A stretch of DNA of 64,000 nt from Secundilactobacillus folii (GTDB lineage: Bacteria; Bacillota; Bacilli; Lactobacillales; Lactobacillaceae), in contig NZ_WNJO01000002.1 of NCBI RefSeq assembly GCF_009720675.1, positions 62,001 to 126,000 of the forward strand. The letters run 5' to 3'. Below are positions 57,459 through 64,000 of the stretch, one piece after another. Both the position numbers and the translations under genes were made by a program. Each line of letters opens with the position of its first letter. Position 1 is the first letter of the stretch. Below the pieces are notes generated by a model. It saw nothing but the letters and a program-made list of their open reading frames with translations. It did not search any database and was not told the origin of the DNA.

Positions 57459-57559
57459 AAAAAGACCTCCTGAGCCAAAGCCTCTTACACGGGGCTTTGG
57501 GACCGAGGTCCTTACGGTTTATCCGAGCCACACATGTGTGGCTTTGGCGAAAATATCTA
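57457..57559 (-). promoter_or_regulatory. leader RNA with alternative hairpins over the pump RBS
   Basis: Minus strand, 5' to 3': A segment GCCAAAGCC (57548-57540); palindrome GCCACACATGTGTGGC (57542-57527); GGACC/GGTCC hairpin (57511-57500); B segment CCAAAGCC (57500-57493); C segment GGCTTTGGC (57482-57474). C can pair with A (9 bp) or B (8 bp). GACCTC (57510-57505) pairs with GAGGTC (57469-57464), followed by seven U, making a terminator that hides AGGAGG (57471-57466). An ATG-to-TAA frame of seven codons (MCGSDKP) spans 57535-57512 but lacks a clear ribosome binding site. Confidence 0.7.
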
Positions 57560-57565
57560 GTGCTT

Positions 57566-57594
57566 ACTTTAGCAAATTTAAAAAATCCTTGCAA
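57566..57594 (-). promoter_or_regulatory. promoter of the pump leader
   Basis: Minus strand TTGCAA, 17 bp, TAAAGT, with TGC before the -10. The start is predicted near 57559. Confidence 0.7.
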
Positions 57595-57620
57595 GTGCAA
57601 TTCACCAGGCGGTTCATGCA

Positions 57621-58790
57621 CTAATGATTCTGGTCATACAATTCAACTAATCGTTGTCTCAAAGCATCATCGTAAGCGGTCAGATACAGCCCGTACTTAC
57701 CACGCTTCATTAATACGTTTAATACGTTAGCGATGAAGGTTTTGTACTCCTCGCGGGTAAATTTGATATCCTTGCGCTTCTTGAAGACTTCCTTATGTGA
57801 ATACTTTTCCGGAATGATCGTCATGGTATCAGTTTTAGCATCATAGCCAAAGGAAGGCCCAATAATCATGCCGACGTAGTTCAAATCAAAGCCTTGCAAG
57901 GTATAAATCGTTCCAACTTGAGTAATTGAGCCTTCACGCTTTGCCCAGTGCGTTCGTTGCGGATCCCACTCATCCCATGGCAGACTGAAACTGTCCATTT
58001 CGACGTTGTGGCGCCCGTCGATTCGTGGAAAACCAGACGTGGCCACAACCCGGCTCATACCATACTCCTTGTTGCGCTTTTTAATGTCTTCAAATAGTGC
58101 ACCGGCAGTATCGTAAACCTTGAATTCAAAATCACTATTGTCTGGAAAGGGCTTGAGTGGTTTTTCTTCGGTTAAGTCATCCATCCACTGCACCTGTTCA
58201 TCGCTGGCAACCATTCGATACTGAAAATTCATGTCGAACATTTTGTACGGGTGGTTGCCAATTGTTTTGAACAGGAGGTCTTTATCCCAGTACATCTTAG
58301 TTTGGAAAACCTGGTCGAAGTCGTAAACGACGACCACCACTTTAGCAAGGTTCATCAGGTCGGTCAGTTGGTTGGGACCGCGATAATGCGCGTAGGGCTC
58401 AGGCTTTGAATAGAGCAGGTGCGCTTCATCAACGAAAATAATGTCGTACTTTTGGTGGTTTTTTTGAGCGTAGTTGATCAGCGATGTTGGGCGACGAATG
58501 TCACCGGCCTTCATGTGTGGAATTGACTCGGCCAGATCGCGGTAAGCCTTATAAAGTTCGGGGTGATTGACGACCAGAGAGGTTTTGTAGTGCTTATCCG
58601 TCATGTATTTTCGAACCAGCTCCATCAGCACGACTGACTTTCCGGTTCCAGCGGCACCGTCAATAATTGCCACGGACGTCTTTTTGTCATTTAATGTCTG
58701 TTGAATATAATCATTAATATTGGTGATCACAGTTTTTTGATCGTCGGACAGGTCATCCACGAAAAACTGCTCCTTTAAAATTTCATTCAT
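57621..58790 (-). CDS. DUF2075 superfamily 1 helicase-like ATPase
   Basis: 389 residues. Walker A IIDGAAGTGKSVVLMEL near 42-58, Walker B YDIIFVDEAHLLYS, and C-terminal SF1-like TIYTLQGFDLNYVGMIIGPSFGYD and YLTAYDDALRQRL. This is the DUF2075 domain, elsewhere fused to nuclease (GIY-YIG) or other domains in predicted defence or RNA/DNA-processing proteins; here it stands alone. The ATG at 58790 follows AGGAG. A role in stress or phage defence is only a possibility. Confidence 0.88.
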   Translation of the reverse strand: MNEILKEQFFVDDLSDDQKTVITNINDYIQQTLNDKKTSVAIIDGAAGTGKSVVLMELVRKYMTDKHYKTSLVVNHPELYKAYRDLAESIPHMKAGDIRRPTSLINYAQKNHQKYDIIFVDEAHLLYSKPEPYAHYRGPNQLTDLMNLAKVVVVVYDFDQVFQTKMYWDKDLLFKTIGNHPYKMFDMNFQYRMVASDEQVQWMDDLTEEKPLKPFPDNSDFEFKVYDTAGALFEDIKKRNKEYGMSRVVATSGFPRIDGRHNVEMDSFSLPWDEWDPQRTHWAKREGSITQVGTIYTLQGFDLNYVGMIIGPSFGYDAKTDTMTIIPEKYSHKEVFKKRKDIKFTREEYKTFIANVLNVLMKRGKYGLYLTAYDDALRQRLVELYDQNH

Positions 58791-59048
58791 TGGAAGAACT
58801 CCTAATTATGTTTTCATTTACGATTTTATGATAATGTCATGACCGTTTTCAGTCAGACCCATATTATACTGCTTAGTTGGGGTGGATTTCCAGTCAATGG
58901 CAGGCCCTTCTAAAATTCTACGGGGTAGGTGGCAATGGCTCCCAATCAAAAAGCGACACTAGTAAAATCCCCATTAAGTTGGGGATTCAGCTGGTATCGC
59001 CCTATTGTAAAATCAATTATTCAATTCTATGCGGCCAGACTAGGGTGA
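58791..59048. other. gap between DUF2075 and the secreted protein gene
   Basis: No gene. It holds the DUF2075 promoter and a hairpin AATCCCCA/TGGGGATT at 58966-58987 without a U run. Confidence 0.45.
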
Positions 59049-59468
59049 TCAACGCTTAAAAATAATTGCCCCAAAGTCTTCCGTGCCCTTGTAATTACCC
59101 GTAAGTCCATAAGTGTGTTTGGGAATAAAATCAAAGTGCTTAGAACTATAGATTTTGATCTTAATCAGCTGGGAAGATTTCTTTGAATAGTGCAGGCGAC
59201 CATAATAGATAGTTTTGCTGTGACGTTTGAGACCGGTCAGGTTCCAGTGGTAATAGTGGCCATAGCTTTTAACGGTCATCCTATTACCCTTAAAGATCGT
59301 TTTATCGTGGTACCCACCTTGAGTCCCGTCAGTTGTCCGGTAAAAAACGTGGCTGCGAATCGAACGTGGCAGGTAGGTTGTTTTGGCGCTTGCCGTGTTA
59401 GCAGCCGTCCCTAGCGGCATGATAAAGGCAAGTGAAAATAAGGCCGGTGCGATGACTTTTTTCATCAT
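59049..59468 (-). CDS. small secreted basic protein of unknown function
   Basis: 139 residues. Sec signal peptide MMKKVIAPALFSLAFIMPLG with cleavage near TASA-KTT; the mature part is Tyr/His/Lys-rich (YGHYYHWNLTGLKRHSKTIYYG) and cysteine-free. It has the look of small secreted proteins common in lactobacilli with no assigned function. The ATG at 59468 follows AGGGGGAT; ATG 59465 is an alternative. Nothing links it clearly to its neighbours. Confidence 0.75.
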   Translation of the reverse strand: MMKKVIAPALFSLAFIMPLGTAANTASAKTTYLPRSIRSHVFYRTTDGTQGGYHDKTIFKGNRMTVKSYGHYYHWNLTGLKRHSKTIYYGRLHYSKKSSQLIKIKIYSSKHFDFIPKHTYGLTGNYKGTEDFGAIIFKR

Positions 59469-59634
59469 AATAATATCCCCCTAAATAGATGTTTGATCGA
59501 TTTCATTATATCCTAAAAGAGATAGGTTATTAAGGAAAATTCAGTTGCCATGGTACAATTATTAGGAGAATTAATTTCTGGATACAGGATAACAACTAGG
59601 ATTCATAAGAGTTCCAACGAAAGGGGTGTTGGTA

Positions 59635-60966
59635 ATGAAACAAGAGTCACTGTTTTCTGATCCGCAAAGGGATACACCTCTAGCAAGCCGTGTTCGTCCA
59701 AAAGATCTCGATCAGTTTGTTGGTCAGCAGCATTTGTTAGGACCGGGAAAGATTTTAAGAGAAATTATTGAAAATGACCAAGTTTCTTCGATGATCTTCT
59801 GGGGGCCGCCGGGAGTGGGCAAAACGACCCTAGCTGAAATCATTGCCCATAAAACTAAGTCGCAGTTTCTTAGTTTTAGCGCGGTTGACAGCAGTATCAG
59901 CAAAATCAAGAAAATTATGAAACAGGCTGAATCAGACCGTGAAGTCGGTACGCGAACAACGGTCTTTGTCGACGAGATCCATCGCTTTAATAAGGCCCAG
60001 CAGGATGCCTTTTTACCCTATGTCGAACGGGGCGTGATCACATTGATTGGGGCAACGACTGAAAACCCGTCGTTTGAGGTTAATTCAGCGCTGCTTTCAC
60101 GCTGCAAGGTATTTGTGCTTAAGGAACTGACCCAAGATGATATTGTTCAGCTACTTAAAAATGCGTTGAACAATCCCGATGGGTTCCCCAAGCAGCACAT
60201 TGAGATCGGTGAAGATGAGATTCAAGCAATCGCTAACTTTGCGGATGGGGACGCTCGGATGGCATTGAATACACTCGAAATGGCCGTTTTAAACGGCATT
60301 AAAGATGGCGATAAGGTGACCATCAACATGGACGATTTAAGTCAGTTGATCACCAAAAAATTTGTGCTCTACGATAAGAACGGCGAAGAACACTACAATA
60401 TCATCTCAGCGCTGCACAAATCCATGCGTAACAGTGATGTGGATGCCGCTATTTACTGGTTATCACGGATGCTGGAAGGCGGTGAAGACCCGCTCTACAT
60501 CGCTCGTCGACTAGTCCGGTTCGCCAGTGAAGATATTGGTTTGGCTGATACTAATGCACTTAACGTGGCAATTAACGTTTTCCAGGCCTGTCAATTCATT
60601 GGGATGCCAGAGTGCGACGTTCACCTGGTTGAGGCTGTGACCTACTTATCGCTAGCACCAAAGTCCAACGCGATTTATAAAGCGCGCCTGGCAGCAGCTC
60701 AAGATGTGAAGCACACTGCTAATGATCCCGTACCACTGCAGATTCGCAATGCACCAACTAAATTGATGAAGGATCTGGGCTACGGTGCGGGGTACGAATA
60801 TGCCCACAGTACCAAAGATAAGTTAACGACGATGAATACGATGCCGCCGTCAGTTGCCGGGCACGAGTATTACGAACCGACGGAGCAGGGAAACGAGAAA
60901 CGCTTTAAGGCCCGTCTTGAGCAGATCAAAGCCTGGCACCGACAACATGATGGTCAGGAGGATTAG
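59635..60966 (+). CDS. rarA: replication-associated recombination protein RarA (MgsA)
   Basis: 443 residues, clamp-loader-like AAA+ ATPase. SRVRPKDLDQFVGQQHLLGPG at about 17-37, Walker A WGPPGVGKTTLAEIIA, Walker B VFVDEIHRFNKAQQDAFLP, sensor GATTENPSFEVNSALLSRCKVF, then the MgsA tetramer domain (SEDIGLADTNAL, APKSNAIYKA, YGAGYEYAHSTKD). It acts at stalled forks. ATG 59635 is chosen for AAAGGGG upstream; a TTG three codons earlier is possible. Confidence 0.97.
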   Translation: MKQESLFSDPQRDTPLASRVRPKDLDQFVGQQHLLGPGKILREIIENDQVSSMIFWGPPGVGKTTLAEIIAHKTKSQFLSFSAVDSSISKIKKIMKQAESDREVGTRTTVFVDEIHRFNKAQQDAFLPYVERGVITLIGATTENPSFEVNSALLSRCKVFVLKELTQDDIVQLLKNALNNPDGFPKQHIEIGEDEIQAIANFADGDARMALNTLEMAVLNGIKDGDKVTINMDDLSQLITKKFVLYDKNGEEHYNIISALHKSMRNSDVDAAIYWLSRMLEGGEDPLYIARRLVRFASEDIGLADTNALNVAINVFQACQFIGMPECDVHLVEAVTYLSLAPKSNAIYKARLAAAQDVKHTANDPVPLQIRNAPTKLMKDLGYGAGYEYAHSTKDKLTTMNTMPPSVAGHEYYEPTEQGNEKRFKARLEQIKAWHRQHDGQED

Positions 60967-60993
60967 CAGCCTGATTGTTAAAATGACGAATGG

Positions 60994-61038
60994 GTCTCAC
61001 TGGAATGTTCCACATGAAACATTTCAGTGAGACTTTTT
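60994..61038 (+). terminator. terminator after rarA with an embedded parS-like site
   Basis: GTCTCACTG (60994-61002) pairs with CAGTGAGAC (61025-61033), inner AATGTT/AACATT, then five U. The loop region contains TGTTCCACATGAAACA (61006-61021), one base from the parS consensus. Confidence 0.85.
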
Positions 61039-61270
61039 GGTGGTTGATTATCAAATGCTTTGACTGATGTGCTGAGTAAATTCAAAATTGACTTATCGCC
61101 TGATATATTAAATCCAGGAGGGGTCAGATGATTGGCATGGAAGCCTTTCATCAAGTGTTTATCTGGCGAACAAATAGGGTATTGGCGGATGAAAATTGCT
61201 AGACCACTATCCACTTCTTATAGTCATTCACATGCTATAATCTGGGTGATTATGAGAGGAGGGGAGTGGC

Positions 61271-62269
61271 ATGAACAACCTAAGCCAGTACTTGAAGCAT
61301 GAGGGTTCGCATTTAGCTGTTGCTGAGGAACAGGAGATCAAAAAGCTGCAGACGGCACTGCGATCGCTGTGGATCAATATCGTAACCTACTTAGCCATTA
61401 CCGCCATTGAGTTTTGGCTGGCTGATCTGGGCCACTCTCAGGCGCTGCGGGCAGATGCGATGAATAATTTGTCGGGCGTTATTTCAACGCTCTTTCTAAT
61501 CGTTGGCTTGCATACCGCGACGGACTCCGATGATCACTTTTTGGTGGGTAAGCGCATCCCGTTACTTAACGGGCGAAATGATGACCGAATGCAGCTCTCA
61601 CGGTTCCGGATGGCAACGATTTTCACGTTGATCACCAGTTTTATCATTATCTACATGTCAGGGCAGATCATTTATCAAAGTTCGTTTGCATTACTCACGC
61701 GCGGTATTAGTCATCACCCCAATATTTTCTCGGCATACGGGGCAGCTGCAGCGACCCTAATGATGGGTGTGGTTTGGTACCTGAACTGGCATAATGGGAA
61801 ACGGTTGAATAATTCTGTTTTGCTGGCAGCTTCAAAGGACAGTATGGGTGACGTTGCAACTAGCTTGGGGACTTTAATTACTGTCACAGCCGCTTCGCTT
61901 TTTGATTATCCCTGGCTGGACAGCATTGTTAGCATTATCATTGGTTTATTTGTCCTGTGGTCCGGACTAGTAATTTTTCAGGAATGTACGTTGAACCTTG
62001 CTGATTACGTTGACCCTAACTTAGAAGACCGGATCAAAGCAGCGGTTGCTCATTTTGATGAGGTTCACCGGATCCTGGAATTTCGCAGTCGGTATAACGG
62101 GGATGTCCTGATCGTTGAAATGCTGATTATGGTGGATGCCAATATGAATGTGATGGCACTGTATGAACTGACCGAAAAAATTGAGAAACAATTAGAAAAA
62201 CAGTTTCAAATCTTCGATGTTACGACGCAAGCAGTACCTGATCCGGGGGATATCCTAGATGAATCATGA
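61271..62269 (+). CDS. cation diffusion facilitator (CDF) family metal transporter
   Basis: 332 residues with about six membrane segments. RADAMNNLSGVISTLFLIVG in TM2 and LLAASKDSMGDVATSLGTLITV in TM5 carry the Asp/Asn/Asp metal-site residues, and a C-terminal cytoplasmic domain (AAVAHFDEVHRILEFRSRYNGDVLIVEMLIMVDANMNVMALYELTEKIE, split) follows. The D-N-D pattern fits manganese or iron rather than strict zinc export, which is inference. GAGAGGAGGGGAGTGGC precedes the ATG. Confidence 0.92.
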   Translation: MNNLSQYLKHEGSHLAVAEEQEIKKLQTALRSLWINIVTYLAITAIEFWLADLGHSQALRADAMNNLSGVISTLFLIVGLHTATDSDDHFLVGKRIPLLNGRNDDRMQLSRFRMATIFTLITSFIIIYMSGQIIYQSSFALLTRGISHHPNIFSAYGAAAATLMMGVVWYLNWHNGKRLNNSVLLAASKDSMGDVATSLGTLITVTAASLFDYPWLDSIVSIIIGLFVLWSGLVIFQECTLNLADYVDPNLEDRIKAAVAHFDEVHRILEFRSRYNGDVLIVEMLIMVDANMNVMALYELTEKIEKQLEKQFQIFDVTTQAVPDPGDILDES

Positions 62270-62412
62270 ATGGAAAATCCGTTTGATGCAGTTTAAAAAC
62301 ATACGGAAAGTTTGCCACTATTACGGTATTTTTAAAATAGCTAGAAAGCTGATTAATTCAGCTTATTACAGGGATTAAATCGAATCTTCTTACAGGATAC
62401 TCGCATGAATCA

Positions 62413-62526
62413 TTGCCCATTAAATAACGATATGTTATTCTCAACTTGGGTAATTCCTCTGCCGCCGGGCAGCACACCGCAAGCACATCCAGCAAAACTT
62501 GATCTGGGTGCAGTTGCGGTGTTTTT
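62413..62526 (+). ncRNA. candidate structured small RNA or leader
   Basis: Promoter TTGCCC, 17 bp, TATTCT with extended TGT (62413-62441); start near 62448. CTGCC/GGCAG (62459-62472) forms a hairpin; then ACACCGCAA (62474-62482) pairs with TTGCGGTGT (62514-62522) with inner CATCCAG/CTGGGTG, ending in U. It lies 115 bp before the TetM-like gene and 180 bp after the CDF gene. Confidence 0.5.
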
Positions 62527-62640
62527 CTGTCATGGGGAGCAACAATTTCTTGTTTCTACCTCAAAGAGTTGACCGGTTGATTAATATCTTTAAAATGAAA
62601 TAATAGTCTTATTGAATTTTTTTGTAAGGGAGGTTAGCTC

Positions 62641-64000
62641 ATGAAACGTATCGTAACTGGAATCATCGCCCACGTGGATGCAGGCAAGACGACTTTATCA
62701 GAGGGCTTGCTCTACCAGGCGGGTGCGCTTCGGCAATTGGGGCGAGTCGATAACGGTGATGCGTTTTTAGACCCGGACGCGTTGGAGAAAAAGCGTGGTA
62801 TCACGATCTTTTCGCATGAAGCGCAATTTGACTACCAGCAACTGCATGTGACCCTGCTGGACACTCCCGGACACGCGGATTTTGGTGCCCAGATGGAGCA
62901 AGTTTTAAACGTTCTCGACTACGCTATCCTGGTGATTTCAGCTACCGATGGCGTCCAGGGTTATACGCGAACACTGTGGCGGTTGTTAGACCGGTATCAA
63001 ATCCCAACGTTTATTTTTGTGAATAAAATGGATGCTCCAGGGGTTGATCAAGTGGCTTTAATGACACAGATCCAGTCTGAGTTGTCAGCTGGTGCACTGC
63101 CATTTGCTGGGGAGATTAGCGATCAGTATGATGACCTGGCGTTGCAAGACGATACTGTGCTGGAGGATTATATGAGTTCTGGTACCCTGAGTCAGGATAC
63201 CATCCGGCAGATGATCAGCAAACGAGCTGTATTTCCAACCTACTTTGGAGCGGCCCTGAAACTAAATGGGGTTGAGACGTTAATGGCCGGCCTTCAAACG
63301 TGGACGGTTGAACGGGCAGCGCAACCTGATTTTGGAGCGCGAGTCTTCAAAGTTTCCCATGATGAAAAAGGGGAACGACTGACGTGGGTCCGAGTTTTAG
63401 GGGGTGCGCTTCATCCCCGAGATGAGGTGCTACCCGACCAGAAGCTAAATGAATTAAGGGTGTATAACGGGGTTAAATACACGGTGAAATCCTCAGTAAC
63501 TGCTGGTGAAGTCTGTGCAATTACTGGGCTGACGGGAACCCGACCTGGTCAAGGCCTTGGCGTGCTGAAAGATAGTTCTGCACCGCTTCTCCAACCCGTT
63601 TTGAACTATCAAGTCGATCCTCGAGGAAACGATTTACACGCCTGTCTCACAGCTCTTCAGCAATTGGAAGATGAAGATCCCCAGCTGCACGTTACATGGT
63701 CCAATGAACTGCGGGAGATTCGGGTGCAATTGATGGGTGCCATGCAGCTGGAAGTGCTTCAGCAAATGCTTCACAATCAATTTCACTTAGACGTTGGTTT
63801 TGATACCGGCAGTATCCTTTACAAGGAGACGATTACTGCGCCGGTGGAGGGTGTCGGCCATTTTGAGCCGCTCAGACATTATGCCGAAGTGCATCTGCTC
63901 ATGACACCGCTTAGCCCTGGCAGCGGCATTACATTTGATGATAACTGTTCGCTGGAAGTGCTGAATAAAAGCTGGCAGCACGCAGTCTTGACTAATTTGG
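62641..64000 (+). CDS. TetM/TetO-like ribosome-protection-type GTPase (partial)
   Basis: At least 453 residues; the C-terminus is beyond the window. G1 IIAHVDAGKTTLSEGLL, G2/G3 KKRGITIFSHEA and LLDTPGHADFGAQMEQVLN, G4 VNKMD match EF-G-like translational GTPases of the TetM/TetO/TetS group, including domain II and later EF-G-like domains. AAGGGAGG precedes the ATG at 62641. Many lactobacilli carry such chromosomal genes without tetracycline resistance, so a housekeeping or stress translation role is just as likely. Confidence 0.88.
   Translation, partial: MKRIVTGIIAHVDAGKTTLSEGLLYQAGALRQLGRVDNGDAFLDPDALEKKRGITIFSHEAQFDYQQLHVTLLDTPGHADFGAQMEQVLNVLDYAILVISATDGVQGYTRTLWRLLDRYQIPTFIFVNKMDAPGVDQVALMTQIQSELSAGALPFAGEISDQYDDLALQDDTVLEDYMSSGTLSQDTIRQMISKRAVFPTYFGAALKLNGVETLMAGLQTWTVERAAQPDFGARVFKVSHDEKGERLTWVRVLGGALHPRDEVLPDQKLNELRVYNGVKYTVKSSVTAGEVCAITGLTGTRPGQGLGVLKDSSAPLLQPVLNYQVDPRGNDLHACLTALQQLEDEDPQLHVTWSNELREIRVQLMGAMQLEVLQQMLHNQFHLDVGFDTGSILYKETITAPVEGVGHFEPLRHYAEVHLLMTPLSPGSGITFDDNCSLEVLNKSWQHAVLTNL

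Noticed and set aside
62641-64000. Acquired tetracycline-resistance gene
   Set aside because: The protein is TetM-like, but there is no mobile element, and such chromosomal homologues occur without resistance.

Overview
The window is an origin-proximal chromosome segment of a low-to-mid GC Gram-positive bacterium, almost certainly a member of the Lactobacillaceae. The gene order mnmG-mnmE / jag-yidC-rnpA-rpmH / dnaA-dnaN-yaaA-recF-gyrB-gyrA-rpsF-ssb-rpsR / gdpP-rplI-dnaB / walRKHIJ-htrA-rlmH is the classic Lactobacillus origin neighbourhood. A KxYKxGKxW-type signal peptide and LPQTS sorting signal in a giant adhesin, GTG and TTG starts and strong AGGAGG ribosome binding sites fit. I cannot name the species; a heterofermentative lactobacillus is a guess.

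Layout. 1-2.8 kb: mnmG (runs off the left edge) and mnmE, minus strand, behind a consensus promoter with a terminator-like leader hairpin. 3.2-5.2 kb: envelope-stress operon glsB-amaP-DUF2273-asp23-asp23 sitting between mnmE and jag. 5.2-7.1 kb: a flavoprotein disulfide reductase and an OhrR-type redox sensor sharing a palindromic operator. 7.2-9.6 kb: jag, yidC, rnpA, rpmH, minus strand. 9.7-11.7 kb: bipartite oriC around dnaA, with DnaA boxes on both sides and a DnaA-trio unwinding element before dnaN. 11.7-20.6 kb: replication and gyrase genes and the rpsF-ssb-rpsR operon. 20.8-32.3 kb: accessory transporters (three MFS pumps), gdpP-rplI-dnaB, a candidate small RNA, a parS site, and a GNAT-MarR-GNAT module. 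32.4-35 kb: a T-box riboswitch (best read as isoleucine) controlling a ketopantoate-reductase-family dehydrogenase and an aminotransferase. 35-38.4 kb: an unusual periodic ACACATA array, an oxidoreductase, a GNAT, a TSUP exporter and tRNA-Lys(CUU). 38.6-47.1 kb: walRKHIJ, htrA and rlmH with an extra DnaA-box cluster. 47.1-56 kb: an AT-rich gap with a parS site, then a 2634-residue repetitive cell-wall adhesin. 56-64 kb: an MFS pump with an elaborate leader RNA, a DUF2075 ATPase, a small secreted protein, rarA, a CDF metal transporter, and a TetM/EF-G-like GTPase that runs off the right edge.

How it works together. The core is the replication-initiation hub: oriC, three parS or parS-like sites (30.7, 47.4, 61.0 kb) for ParB/SMC origin segregation, and a second DnaA-box cluster at 46.3-46.6 kb that overlaps rlmH promoters. 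Cell-wall homeostasis (walRKHIJ, htrA, asp23/amaP) is co-located. The accessory genes are mostly efflux pumps, acetyltransferases and their regulators.

The strongest candidates for something undescribed are the leader RNA of the MFS pump at 57.46-57.56 kb, which has two alternative partners for one strand of its terminator and hides the Shine-Dalgarno sequence; the candidate small RNAs at 27.5 and 62.45 kb; the DnaA-box cluster before rlmH; and the ~39-bp-periodic array at 35.03-35.19 kb. All RNA structures and promoters were read by eye and need folding, conservation and transcript data.
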